From positions 62,001-126,000 of the forward strand of contig NZ_CACVAN010000001.1 of NCBI RefSeq assembly GCF_902726655.1: a stretch of 64,000 nt of DNA. Reading direction: 5' to 3'. The position numbers and the translations under genes were made by a program. The DNA comes from Virgibacillus ihumii. GTDB taxonomy: Bacteria > Bacillota > Bacilli > Bacillales > Amphibacillaceae. The notes under the pieces were generated by a model that saw nothing but the letters and a program-made list of their open reading frames with translations, had not been told where the DNA came from and ran no database searches. Position 1 is the first letter of the stretch; every line of letters begins with the position of its first letter. Positions 38,235 to 47,109 of the stretch are shown one piece after another.

Positions 38235-38969
38235 TTACTCAAACATCGTCGTTAATGCACGACTTAAATCTTTTTGCCAATATTTCCATGTATGTTCTCC
38301 ATGTTCGAGTTCATGATAGCTGTAGCTGGCACCTGAATGCTTCAGAAGTTCATGGAGTCTGCGGTTGGGTTCGACAAAATCAAGTGTCTTGCCATCGGTT
38401 GTTTCGACTGCAGTCTCCGCCGTCCCGATTGTATGATAAATATCGATGGGATCAATACGTTTTGCTTCCTTAACGGATTTGATGACTGTTTCATCGACAT
38501 ATGGCGACTGCATAATCACATTGCTGAACGTATTCGGGTACTTTAATGCAGTCATGAGTGCGAGTGTTCCTGCGAGTGAATCGCCCATCAATGTACGTGA
38601 CTGTCCCATATGATAAGTTGGTAGCAGATCATCAAGGAAAGGGACTGCTTCATGAACCAGAAATTTGATATAATCACGATTTTGTTCCCCATTTGGATGG
38701 TATTTTTTTCGGCGGTCAAATTTGTCTTTATAATGGATACCGACAAACACGGTATTGGCAATGTCTTCACTGCTGTGTAATTTATCACTTAATGTTGCCA
38801 GACGGCCAAGCTGATAATAGTCATTTCCATCATGAACGATGCATATATGATATTTATAGAGCGGTGAAAATGCTTCCGGCTGATAAAGTTTCAGCGTCAT
38901 TGTCTCGTTTAAATAGCTGCTGTCGATTTCTTTGTCGACCATTGTTCCTTTGCGTCCGATTGAAAACAC
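38235..38969 (-). CDS. yjcH: Esterase family protein YjcH
   Basis: An alpha/beta-hydrolase of about 244 residues, similar to B. subtilis YjcH and the putative esterase family (DUF/enterochelin-esterase-like). The nucleophile elbow is MGDSLAGTLAL, and the C-terminal His in ELEHGEHTWKYW fits the triad. The natural ester is unknown. The start is uncertain: homologues begin within a residue or two of GRKGT. GTG at 38969 is in frame but poorly placed. GAGGTG lies seven bases before an ATC codon at 38960, and ATG at 38942 follows AAAGGA too closely. The open frame extends to 39068. It ends 114 bases before yjcG starts. Confidence 0.85.
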   Translation of the reverse strand: MFSIGRKGTMVDKEIDSSYLNETMTLKLYQPEAFSPLYKYHICIVHDGNDYYQLGRLATLSDKLHSSEDIANTVFVGIHYKDKFDRRKKYHPNGEQNRDYIKFLVHEAVPFLDDLLPTYHMGQSRTLMGDSLAGTLALMTALKYPNTFSNVIMQSPYVDETVIKSVKEAKRIDPIDIYHTIGTAETAVETTDGKTLDFVEPNRRLHELLKHSGASYSYHELEHGEHTWKYWQKDLSRALTTMFE

Positions 38970-39137
38970 CTCATTGTTCTTTGTATATTCCTGGAAAAAT
39001 TGTTGGAAACATCCTATATAAAAGTTTATCATGTTTCTTTTGGTTATTCCATGTGTCATTTGGCACACAGCTTAAGCAGAACCGTGCCCAATTGTTACCG
39101 TACGCTTTTCCAATGTGTACATTTGGTTGGATTGTGG

Positions 39138-39143
39138 TATAAT
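39138..39143 (+). promoter_or_regulatory. Extended -10 promoter of the antitoxin RNA
   Basis: TGGTATAAT is an extended -10 (TGN-TATAAT, hexamer 39138-39143). It directs plus-strand transcription toward the shared terminator at 39245-39292, starting near 39150. Confidence 0.65.
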
Positions 39144-39149
39144 AATTAT

Positions 39150-39292
39150 AGAAAATCATAGGCTGTAAAAAACCGCCTCGTGCTGATATACGAGACGGTT
39201 CCCAACAGACTAACCCCGTCAAGAGGGGTATAGGCACTTCAGGAAATAATCCCTCAGCGCTTGGCTAAAGGCATCGAGGGATTATTTATTTT
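39150..39292 (+). ncRNA. Putative antisense antitoxin RNA of a type I module
   Basis: A predicted RNA of about 140 nt on the plus strand starting after an extended -10 and ending at a terminator (AATAATCCCTC paired with GAGGGATTATT). No protein is encoded. Its 3' half overlaps the 3' end of the toxin mRNA on the other strand. A stable hairpin (AACCGCCTCGT with ACGAGACGGTT) lies near its 5' end. The layout matches convergent toxin/antisense pairs such as txpA/ratA. Confidence 0.65.
39165..39200 (-). terminator. Probable terminator of the toxin mRNA
   Basis: On the minus strand AACCGTCTCGT pairs with ACGAGGCGGTT, followed by TTTTT. It lies about 80-115 bases past the toxin stop codon. Confidence 0.7.
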
Positions 39293-39368
39293 GACCATTA
39301 TCCGACATAATGAACGCGATTAACATCCCAAAGGATATCATTAGCGTTAATACGGAGTCCACAGCCAT
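39282..39368 (-). CDS. Putative type I holin-like toxin peptide
   Basis: A 28-residue hydrophobic peptide, MAVDSVLTLMISFGMLIAFI followed by MSDNGQNK. It has one membrane helix with the MISFGxLI motif typical of the small holin-like toxins found with antisense RNAs in Firmicutes. The ATG at 39368 is eight bases past GAGGAGG; a second ATG two codons before is too near. The binding site is self-complementary to ACCTCC just upstream (ATACCTCCC ... GGAGGT), so translation is probably masked by structure. A promoter with extended -10 TGTTACAAT lies near 39455. This gene is too short for routine gene calling. Confidence 0.75.
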   Translation of the reverse strand: MAVDSVLTLMISFGMLIAFIMSDNGQNK

Positions 39369-39484
39369 AGGCATCACCTCCTCTTTGGGAGGTATCCCAA
39401 AAAGAACAGTGTGCCTAATCCCTCATGCGAAGCCAATCTGTTGTTCATTCATTGTAACATATTTTTCTGCCTGCCCGATAAAAG

Positions 39485-41302
39485 TCAACCGGATTCCAGT
39501 AATTGTCCTTTATACAGTTCGTAATACCGCCCGCGCTGTTCGAGCAGCTCGTCGTGGGAACCTTGTTCAAGAATGGTTCCATGTTCCAGCATGATGATTT
39601 GGTCAGCTTCCTGAATCGTATTGAGACGGTGGGCGATGACAAAACTGGTCCGTCCCTGCATCAGGTGTTCCAGTGCATCCTGAATTTTCAGCTCCGTAAT
39701 CGTATCAATGTTGCTCGTTGCTTCATCTAAAATCAGGATCGCCGGATCAGCCAGCATTGCCCGGGCAATTGTAATCAGTTGTTTCTGTCCCTGACTGATG
39801 CCGCTCCCGTCTTGATCCAGAACGGTTTGATAGCCATTCGGCAACTGTGCAATGAAATCATGTGCATTGGCATTTTGGGCAGCTTCCTCAACTTCTTCAT
39901 CGGTAGCATGAAGACGGCCATAGCGGATATTTTCCCGGATGGTTCCGTGAAACAAAAACGTATCCTGGAGCACGAATGCCATCAGGCTGCGGAGACTGGA
40001 ACGTTTGATGTTTTTGATGTCGGTACCATCAAGTAAAATTTCCCCTGAATCGTAATTGTAAAAGCGCGAAATCAGATTGATTATCGTTGTTTTACCTGCC
40101 CCGGTGTGTCCGACCAAGGCTACAGTCTGCCCTGGTTTTGCCTCAAAACTGATTCCTTTTAAAATTGGTGTTTTTTCATAGGCAAAGCTAACATTACGGA
40201 ACTCCAGCCGTCCGTCTGTCTGCTTGATTTCTTTTGCTGAAGCCTCATCACGCTCTTCCTGCTCCTCGTCAATGATGTTAAATACGCGCTCTGCCCCGGC
40301 AACCGCTGACAGCAAGATGTTGAACTGGTTGGACAGTTCATTAAGCGGCCGGGTAAATTGACGAGCAAACTCAGTGAAAATAACGATTACGCCAACCGTG
40401 ATATGTCCGTTTACGGCAAGAATACCACCAACAAGCGCGATCAAAGCAAAGCTTAAAAAGTTCAGCATGTTCATGACCTTGGGAATAAACCCAGCAAAAT
40501 TCAATGCCCAGAACCCGGATTCCCGCAAGTTCGCATTCTTTTCCCGGAATTCATCAATGACCCGTTTTTCCTGTGAAAAGGTTTTGACAATATGCTGTCC
40601 AGATACAATTTCCTCCACATAGCCGCTCATGTCACCAAGATGGCGCTGCCGCAATTTATACAATGGACCGGTTCGTTTGGTGATCCATTTCATCGTGAAA
40701 AACATAACAGGGATGATTGTCATTGTCACTGCGGTAAGAAGCGGGCTCAGATAAAGCATAACCGATACAGTACCAATCAATGTCAGGATACTGGCAAATA
40801 TCTGAATGACTGACTGATTGAGGGTATTGTTTACATTATCGATATCATTGGTCACCCGGCTCATCAGTTCACCATGCTGGCGCTTGTCAAAAAAGGAAAT
40901 CGGCAGCCGGTGGAACTGGTTAAACAGCTGTTCTCTCAACGTGTAAACTGTTTTTTGCGCGATTCCGACCATCCAGTAGTTTTGCAAAAAAATCGAAACC
41001 GAATGAACAATATAAATTATGACCAGCCAGATCAGCAGCATGCCAAGTCCGGACGGATCGTTCGTTACAATATAATCATCGACTGCCATGCCGACCATAA
41101 ATGGGCCGGCGAGACTCATGGCGGAGCTGACCACAACCGCTAAAATGACGAATGTAAGCATCATCTTTTCACGGGCAAGGTAACTCCAGATTCGCTTGAT
41201 GGTAGTGGATGTATTCCGTGCCCGGTCTGATTTATCAATTTTAATCGAGTTGATCGGTATTCGTTTATGGGTGAATGGACGTATCAGCTCACGAATTGAC
41301 AT
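39485..41302 (-). CDS. yfiC: ABC exporter half-transporter, catalytic subunit of a heterodimer
   Basis: A 605-residue half-transporter: six membrane helices (about residues 35-330), then an ATPase domain with Walker A GHTGAGKTT, signature ISQGQKQL and Walker B ILILDEATS with intact catalytic Glu. Its signature departs from LSGGQ. Combined with the partner's degenerate Walker B (DDSTSA), this gives one canonical and one degenerate ATP site, as in TM287/288-type exporters. The ATG at 41302 with AAGGAG upstream overlaps the end of the partner gene by 14 bases. The partner precedes it on the minus strand. Substrate is probably drugs or lipids. Confidence 0.92.
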   Translation of the reverse strand: MSIRELIRPFTHKRIPINSIKIDKSDRARNTSTTIKRIWSYLAREKMMLTFVILAVVVSSAMSLAGPFMVGMAVDDYIVTNDPSGLGMLLIWLVIIYIVHSVSIFLQNYWMVGIAQKTVYTLREQLFNQFHRLPISFFDKRQHGELMSRVTNDIDNVNNTLNQSVIQIFASILTLIGTVSVMLYLSPLLTAVTMTIIPVMFFTMKWITKRTGPLYKLRQRHLGDMSGYVEEIVSGQHIVKTFSQEKRVIDEFREKNANLRESGFWALNFAGFIPKVMNMLNFLSFALIALVGGILAVNGHITVGVIVIFTEFARQFTRPLNELSNQFNILLSAVAGAERVFNIIDEEQEERDEASAKEIKQTDGRLEFRNVSFAYEKTPILKGISFEAKPGQTVALVGHTGAGKTTIINLISRFYNYDSGEILLDGTDIKNIKRSSLRSLMAFVLQDTFLFHGTIRENIRYGRLHATDEEVEEAAQNANAHDFIAQLPNGYQTVLDQDGSGISQGQKQLITIARAMLADPAILILDEATSNIDTITELKIQDALEHLMQGRTSFVIAHRLNTIQEADQIIMLEHGTILEQGSHDELLEQRGRYYELYKGQLLESG

Positions 41303-43022
41303 TGGCGTACTCCTTCCCGAATTGCGAGGCAACAATTCTCGTGTACAGTGCGGAATCGTTCAGCAGTTCCTCATGCGTCCCGATTGCAAGCATTTTTCCG
41401 TCATCAAGCAGCAAAATCCGGTCCGCATTCATGGCAGTTGATATTTTTTGTGTGATGATTAACGTTGTACAGTTATACGTTTGAATCGCTTCCAGCAGCT
41501 GACCCTCGGTGGCAAGATCAAGTGCACTTGTACTGTCATCAAGCATAAGCAGTTTTGGGTGACGGATCAGTGCCCGTGCAATCGAGAGGCGCTGCTTTTG
41601 GCCGCCGGATAAATTGACGCCTTTTTGCCCGATTTTGGTGTTGTAACCGTCATCCAGATCTAAAATAGTGTCATGGATTTGCGCGTCTTTAGCTGCTTGA
41701 ATGACCTCTTCCTGTGTGGCGTTAGTTTTTCCCCAAGCAATATTGTCATGGACAGTACCGCCGAATAACAGCGGGGTCTGCGGCACATAACCGATGCTCT
41801 TTCGCAAGCGTTCCAGTCGGTATGATGTAATCGGCTTATCATCGACAAAGATTTTACCATTTTGCGGCTCATAAAGCCTTGGTATCAGCTGGAAAAGGGA
41901 AGTTTTTCCAGATCCAGTCGCACCGATGATGGCCAGCTTCTCTCCGGCATTTATGGTGAAATTAATATTTTTGAGTACCTTTTCATTTGATTTGGGATAG
42001 GAAAAGCTGACATCGGAAAAGGAAATTTTTCCGGTAAATGCCGGCGAATCGGTTGTACGATCGGAAAAATCAACAAGATCACTTTTCACCTGAAGCACTT
42101 CATTGACCCGCTCAGCAGATGCCCGCGCCCTGGAAAACGCTAAAATAATGAACGTCAACATTGAAATGGCCATCGAAACCCGCAACGCATAGTTGACAAT
42201 TGCCACAACACTGCCGACTGATGTTTCACCGGCAATAACCAGATTATTTCCATACCATAGAATAATAACCAGACTAAGATTCATCACAAATAACAGAATC
42301 GGCATGGACGTCTCAATGAATCGGAACGTCTTACGTGTAGTGACTGCAAGCTGTTCGTTCGCATCGGAAAATCGTGCTGATTCATGATTCCGGCGCACGA
42401 ACGCTTTAATCAATCGCATTCCGGCAAGGTTTTCCTGCATGACCTGGTTCACATTGTCAACATTTCGTTGGACGTTATTGAACATCCGGCTTGCCATCTT
42501 GAGCACCCACAGCAGAAATCCAACCAGCAGTGGCACCGTTACAAGAAAAATAAGGGCAAGTTGATAATCCACGATGAACGCCATAATAACCCCGCCGATA
42601 ATCAGGAGCGGCGCCTTCATCATGATCCGAAGTCCCATGAAAATCAGGTTTTGCAGCTGCCTGATATCGTTGGAGAATCGTGTGACAAGTCCCGAGGCAG
42701 GGTACAGGTTTAAATCTGCGAAAGAGAACCCTTGTATTTTTTCGAACAATTTTTCTCGTAAATCATAGGAAAAATTGAATGTTGTATGTGCGGCGAAAAA
42801 GGAATTAATTATCCCGGCGATGAACGCAGTCATGGCCATCGCAATCATGATGGACCCCCACATGATAATATTATCGAGGTCTTTATTCAAAACTCCCTGG
42901 TTAATCATCTTCCCAAGGAAAAACGGAAGAAGCAGCTCCACCAACAGCTCAATAAACATCAAACTGTATGCAGCAGCAACCGGAAGTTTATAAGGTTTTA
43001 AGTAAGATAAAACATTCCTCAA
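41289..43022 (-). CDS. yfiB: ABC exporter half-transporter with degenerate ATP site
   Basis: A 577-residue half-transporter (TTG start at 43022 after AGGGGG; the upstream TTG at 43052 has no site). Six N-terminal helices are followed by an ATPase domain with Walker A GATGSGKTS and signature LSGGQKQRLSIARALI. Walker B is LLMLDDSTSALD, where the catalytic Glu is replaced by Asp, which is typical of the non-hydrolysing site in heterodimeric exporters. It overlaps its partner by 14 bases. Length and order fit B. subtilis YfiB/YfiC. Confidence 0.9.
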   Translation of the reverse strand: MRNVLSYLKPYKLPVAAAYSLMFIELLVELLLPFFLGKMINQGVLNKDLDNIIMWGSIMIAMAMTAFIAGIINSFFAAHTTFNFSYDLREKLFEKIQGFSFADLNLYPASGLVTRFSNDIRQLQNLIFMGLRIMMKAPLLIIGGVIMAFIVDYQLALIFLVTVPLLVGFLLWVLKMASRMFNNVQRNVDNVNQVMQENLAGMRLIKAFVRRNHESARFSDANEQLAVTTRKTFRFIETSMPILLFVMNLSLVIILWYGNNLVIAGETSVGSVVAIVNYALRVSMAISMLTFIILAFSRARASAERVNEVLQVKSDLVDFSDRTTDSPAFTGKISFSDVSFSYPKSNEKVLKNINFTINAGEKLAIIGATGSGKTSLFQLIPRLYEPQNGKIFVDDKPITSYRLERLRKSIGYVPQTPLLFGGTVHDNIAWGKTNATQEEVIQAAKDAQIHDTILDLDDGYNTKIGQKGVNLSGGQKQRLSIARALIRHPKLLMLDDSTSALDLATEGQLLEAIQTYNCTTLIITQKISTAMNADRILLLDDGKMLAIGTHEELLNDSALYTRIVASQFGKEYANVNS

Positions 43023-43156
43023 CAGACTGCCCCCTAGGTGTAAAATTGACAATTGTCTTTTTATTATAAAGCTAAACCAGGAAATTAGCCAAAAATTTAT
43101 TTCGAGAACAGAAATAGTTTTGGATCGGCAGTTTGCTTTGGTTTGTCAGCTCAATC

Positions 43157-43317
43157 GGGAGAGAAACCGATGAAATGGGAGAGAGGAATGGTCAATTGGG
43201 AGAGAGTGTGATGAAATGGGAGAGAGGGATGGTCAATTGGGAGAGAGTGTGATGAAATGAGAGAGAAGGCTAGTCAATCGGGAGATAATGCGGAGAAGTG
43301 GGAGAAGGGGAATAAAA
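43157..43317 (+). repeat. 20/21-nt periodic array, GGGAGAG core, eight units
   Basis: Units start at 43157, 43177, 43198, 43218, 43239, 43259, 43280 and 43300, with strictly alternating spacing of 20 and 21. Long units end GGTCAATT-like and short units GATGAAAT-like, so the real repeat is a 41-nt dimer. It lies between the divergent ABC transporter operon and an acetyltransferase gene, in a 370-base gap. A two-unit remnant of the family is at 37086. Confidence 0.9.
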
Positions 43318-43421
43318 ACAAACTGATATTTTTAGTTTATTAATGCGGTCTTGATTGAAATTGAACAACTGTATCTATATAGTTTAAAATATATGTATCG
43401 AAACAGGGTGGGGGAATAATA

Positions 43422-44177
43422 ATGAAGCAGTTTACATTTAAAGATACCAATACAATCGGTCATTTGGTAAATGAAAATAAGTTATATGAGCAGTTTCATT
43501 ATCCGGAAATGCCGATCAGGTACGACAGCAGTTTTATTGAATTCAAGCGGATGCCAATGTTGGATCAATTTAAGGAAGCGGAAAAGTATTTAATAAATTT
43601 TCATAAGCAGCATAACCAGAATCATTTGCGTTTTTACTTTGCAGATAATACGAAACCGGTTGGTGAACTCCTTGAATACATAAGCAATCAAAACTACGAT
43701 GTTGGCTTTATGGAGCTGTATTTGATCAATCCGAAAGATTTTCCGCAGGCAGCTGAAAATCCGGACATTAAGATTGAACAAGTAACTCATATAACATTGG
43801 ATGATTACTTGAAACTTCAATACGAAACCGACATGCAATTCGGCGAGGTGTTTGCCAAACAGAAGGTAGGTTTGAATAATCGTCAGTTTGAAGCTGGTCA
43901 GTATGTTCAGGTCATTGCCTATTATCATGGCACTCCGGCAGGTACGATGGATATTTTTGTTGGAGATGAAGCAGTGGAAATTGAAAATCTTGAGGTTCGC
44001 GGTGAGTTTCAACGGCAAGGCATTGGATCTCAGTTGCAGCGGTATGCAATGGAGAATTATAGCAATTCCGAAATTATCCTTATTGCTGATGGTGAGGATA
44101 CACCGCGTGAGATGTATCAGAAACAGAATTATCGTTATCAGGGTTATAAATATGAGTTGTTGAAAATTTTAAAGTGA
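43422..44177 (+). CDS. GNAT family N-acetyltransferase
   Basis: A 251-residue protein whose C-terminal half is a GNAT domain. Motif A is visible as ENLEVRGEFQRQGIGSQLQRYA (about residues 185-206), and QKQNYRYQGY is the later part. The N-terminal 120 residues are a second, weaker GNAT-like lobe. Its acetyl acceptor cannot be deduced. GGTGGGGG precedes the ATG. It is monocistronic, followed by the tRNA-Val gene. Confidence 0.85.
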   Translation: MKQFTFKDTNTIGHLVNENKLYEQFHYPEMPIRYDSSFIEFKRMPMLDQFKEAEKYLINFHKQHNQNHLRFYFADNTKPVGELLEYISNQNYDVGFMELYLINPKDFPQAAENPDIKIEQVTHITLDDYLKLQYETDMQFGEVFAKQKVGLNNRQFEAGQYVQVIAYYHGTPAGTMDIFVGDEAVEIENLEVRGEFQRQGIGSQLQRYAMENYSNSEIILIADGEDTPREMYQKQNYRYQGYKYELLKILK

Positions 44178-44250
44178 ATTAATTAGAAAAAGACCACATT
44201 GATAACGGATGGTGACCGGAACTTGTGGAAACAGATACCACAAAAAATCC

Positions 44251-44280
44251 TTGACGTCATCTGAGTTTGTCGATTATACT
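44251..44280 (+). promoter_or_regulatory. Promoter of the tRNA-Val gene
   Basis: TTGACG (44251-44256) and TATACT (44275-44280) are 18 bases apart, 26 bases before the mature tRNA. Confidence 0.8.
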
Positions 44281-44306
44281 ATTTATTGTTATCGAAAAAT
44301 AAATAC

Positions 44307-44379
44307 GATTCCGTAGCTCAGCTGGGAGAGCGCATGCTTGACAGGCATGAGGTCGTTGGTTCGAGCCCAATCGGAATCA
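44307..44379 (+). tRNA. tRNA-Val (GAC)
   Basis: A complete cloverleaf: acceptor GATTCCG with CGGAATC, a D arm with GCTC/GAGC, an anticodon loop TTGACAG giving anticodon GAC, a T arm GTTGG/CCAAT with TTCGAGC. A discriminator A follows, and CCA is not encoded. It appears to be a single gene with its own promoter and terminator, not part of a tRNA cluster. Confidence 0.95.
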
Positions 44380-44389
44380 TCATTTGTTT

Positions 44390-44434
44390 AAAAGCCCGAA
44401 TCCATTGTATGATTGGATTTCGGGCTTTTTCTTT
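44390..44434 (+). terminator. Terminator after tRNA-Val
   Basis: AAAAGCCCGAA-CCA pairs with TGG-TTCGGGCTTTT, followed by T residues. Confidence 0.92.
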
Positions 44435-44494
44435 TGGAAAGGGAAAGATGAAAACTGACAAACGATTTTGTCAGGTTTTCAAATCTTTAATACG

Positions 44495-45532
44495 CTATTT
44501 ATTCTCCTCGACTATAGATTTCCTCTGTTTATCAACAACCTGTATCCACGTTTTTCCGGGCAGTGCTTGTATTTTTTGACCCTCCTTATCAAAGAAAACA
44601 ATATCACCTTTGATATTTTTCCAATTACCATTGAATTTCTTTCCATTTACATAGTAATCCAGTTTGCCTTTTGTATTAAAGTTGATATGAATGTAGCCGC
44701 CGCCTGTTGTCATATCACGATGTTTTGCATATAAGAGAAACAGATTTTTCGTTTTAATTTGTTTTCCTGTTGCCCGGTCAGTATGTGGTTCATTTTCGAG
44801 AATACGACGGTAAACCTTATCTTTTTTATCATATTGATACGTAGTGTGAACGCTGTTCGGATCTGAATAGTTAATCGTTATTTTTGATACTTTTTCATCA
44901 AATTCGGAAAGCTTATCCGTGTATTCAAAGTGCGGATTACGCGGTTTCTTTTTAAAAGTTGGAAGTCTGTCGGTAATCAAATATGCATTATGCGGTGCAG
45001 CTCTGCTGTTATCCCGTTCGAAATACTTATTTCCATTCTCGAGTCCATCCAGATGCATGAGTTCTTTCCGTTTTAGGTTGTTATAAGCAAAAATAGTTCC
45101 GCCATAATGAATAAAAGGTACATTCCAGGATTGGAATATTGGCAGAAAGTAATGTCTGGCGCTTCGTACAGGACCGATTTTTTCAGGGATGCTGCTGTGA
45201 AATATAGCAAGATAGCGAGTAATATTGTATTCTACTTCCATTTCATATACAATATCTGCATTGACAAGGCCTGTATGCGGTCTGGCATCAATGGAATTCT
45301 CCACGATGACTCCAAAGTAGTTTTTAGTCTTATTGGCTTTTTTTACTGGAAAACCTGTTGTTGCAACACGATTAACTGGTTTTTCCTTTGCATCCGTTGC
45401 TTGCTTTTTTTGTTTGTCCACTAATTCTTTATCGGATTGTTCTGCAGTCGTTTTCTTTTCTTCCTGATTTTCACAACCGGTAACAAAGGCAATAATGATA
45501 AGGATAATTACTACAACGATTTTATGTTTCAT
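44495..45532 (-). CDS. yerB: YerB-like lipoprotein (DUF3048)
   Basis: A 345-residue secreted lipoprotein. Signal peptide with lipobox FVTGC (Cys 20), then an acidic/Lys linker (residues 22-60), then two DUF3048 domains. Conserved motifs include GVIVENSIDARPHTGLVNAD, RYLAIFHSSIPEKIGPVRSARHYFLP and HRDMTTGGGYIHINFNTKGK. Its counterpart in B. subtilis, YerB, is of unknown function. It stands alone. ATG at 45532 is followed by KHKIVV. Convergent with the tRNA gene. Confidence 0.9.
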   Translation of the reverse strand: MKHKIVVVIILIIIAFVTGCENQEEKKTTAEQSDKELVDKQKKQATDAKEKPVNRVATTGFPVKKANKTKNYFGVIVENSIDARPHTGLVNADIVYEMEVEYNITRYLAIFHSSIPEKIGPVRSARHYFLPIFQSWNVPFIHYGGTIFAYNNLKRKELMHLDGLENGNKYFERDNSRAAPHNAYLITDRLPTFKKKPRNPHFEYTDKLSEFDEKVSKITINYSDPNSVHTTYQYDKKDKVYRRILENEPHTDRATGKQIKTKNLFLLYAKHRDMTTGGGYIHINFNTKGKLDYYVNGKKFNGNWKNIKGDIVFFDKEGQKIQALPGKTWIQVVDKQRKSIVEENK

Positions 45533-45713
45533 CAGATGGAACGCTCCTTTCTATCTCCATCCTATGATTTGTATTCTTTTATTATCTTACCAGTTTTTTC
45601 GAGTGAAAAATGTAAATTAATTTCAGGAATTCGAGAACCGTGTCCCTGTATAAATATCTTTCTAAAAGTAAACTATATAAATGCTGAAACTGAAAGCAAA
45701 GGGTGACGGGCAT

Positions 45714-46337
45714 ATGGAAATAAATTGGATTTGGAAAGCGATTTTGATTGTACTTGTTGGGACGCTCCTTTTGCGGGTTGCGGGCAGAAAAACTGTCTCG
45801 CAGATGACATTGGCGGAAGCCGTTATTATGATTTCGATTGGAACGCTGATTGTTCAACCTGTTACTACTCAAAATGTTTGGCTTGCCTTCGCGACGGGCG
45901 CCGTACTTGTCTTAACGTTACTTGCTATGGAATATGGGCAGCTAAAATTTGACGGGTTGGAAAAGCTCATTACGGGTAAGTCCAAAGTATTGATTGAAAA
46001 TGGAACGTTGAATGAAAAAAACCTGGCAAAGTTAAGAATGACCGTTGACCAGCTTGAAATGAACTTACGGCAGAATAATGTTACCAATATTAAGGATGTA
46101 GAGTGGGCTACATTGGAACCCAACGGAAAGCTGGGCTTTACGTTAAAACAGGAGGCACAGCCAGTTACGAAAGCGGAATTTAAGCAATTACAGCAGTCGG
46201 TTAATAAGTCAACGGAATCGCAACTGGAACAACTGAACCAGCAAATGAATCAACTACAGAAACAGTTAAACCGAAATAATATCTTTTCGGAAGTGGAAAA
46301 GGACCATAAAAATACACCCCCGGAACATCTGCAATAG
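45714..46337 (+). CDS. DUF421 membrane protein, second paralogue
   Basis: A 207-residue protein with three membrane helices (about residues 7-85) and a DUF421 domain (GLEKLITGKSKVLIENGTLNEKNLAKLRMTVDQL). A Gln-rich coiled-coil tail (residues 160-195, QLEQLNQQMNQLQKQLNRN) is unusual. The ATG at 45714 follows AAAGGGTGACGGG; the upstream ATG at 45681 has no site. It is only distantly like the DUF421 protein at 36242-36940. Function unknown. Confidence 0.88.
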   Translation: MEINWIWKAILIVLVGTLLLRVAGRKTVSQMTLAEAVIMISIGTLIVQPVTTQNVWLAFATGAVLVLTLLAMEYGQLKFDGLEKLITGKSKVLIENGTLNEKNLAKLRMTVDQLEMNLRQNNVTNIKDVEWATLEPNGKLGFTLKQEAQPVTKAEFKQLQQSVNKSTESQLEQLNQQMNQLQKQLNRNNIFSEVEKDHKNTPPEHLQ

Positions 46338-46374
46338 TCCGTAATTTGCATACTTCTTTTATCCGGAAATTATA

Positions 46375-46412
46375 AAAACAGGAGTGCACCAGCGATGTGT
46401 TACTCCTGTTTT
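46375..46412. terminator. Bidirectional terminator between converging genes
   Basis: AAAACAGGAGT pairs with ACTCCTGTTTT, with T-rich sequence at both sides. Confidence 0.85.
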
Positions 46413-46427
46413 CATTCACCGAAAAGG

Positions 46428-46982
46428 TTATTTATTACTATACTTTTGTCCCGCAAGTTTATCCACCAGACACTTTGTAACAACACCCACCAGAAAGTAA
46501 AGCGGGGCGGAGTACAAATGCTTCCACGCATGCATCGTATAAATATCCAAAAACACAAAGACAGGTTCCGCAACGAGTACAGCAAACGCTGTTAATACCG
46601 CAAGCACAATTAAATACTTTTTCCATTTACTTACATATTGATATAACAGCATGTATCCAACCGGAATGATGGCCAGGTTAATCGAATATGCTTCAATGGA
46701 AGGCAGCAGGTGATAGGAGTATGACCATAGGTATGTGGTAAGACCGATTTTATCCATAATTGATGCCATGAAACTCGGGATGAAACCTGCAAGCAGAATA
46801 ATGTTCAATCTTTTTTTATCGACCAAAGTTACCCAGATTATCCATACCAAAACAGTGATAAGCAACAGAAACCACCATTGGAAGGAAAAGAGTACATTCT
46901 CAAAGTAGTTCTGTCTAATTAACTGACCGTATGTTTCCTGCGTTTCATACATTCTTCTGACAAGATCCATCAGGCTGTTCAT
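46428..46982 (-). CDS. Multi-pass membrane protein (CBO0543-like)
   Basis: A 184-residue integral membrane protein with about five helices and the sequence type seen in the CBO0543 family of Firmicutes (FSFQWWFLLLITVLVWIIW, LIRMYE-like N-terminus). It starts at an ATG with AGGAT upstream and is convergent with the DUF421 gene. Molecular function unknown; it could influence cell envelope or be a transporter subunit, but nothing in the sequence shows it. Confidence 0.7.
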   Translation of the reverse strand: MNSLMDLVRRMYETQETYGQLIRQNYFENVLFSFQWWFLLLITVLVWIIWVTLVDKKRLNIILLAGFIPSFMASIMDKIGLTTYLWSYSYHLLPSIEAYSINLAIIPVGYMLLYQYVSKWKKYLIVLAVLTAFAVLVAEPVFVFLDIYTMHAWKHLYSAPLYFLVGVVTKCLVDKLAGQKYSNK

Positions 46983-47109
46983 CCTTCCTAATCAGCTGCT
47001 AAGTTTATTATTCATTTTCCATAAGGATATATACACAGTATTAGATTTCCTGTTACAGAATGGGATAGACAAGCCATTTAAGGGGATTCTAAAAGGGAGA
47101 AGACTAGGT

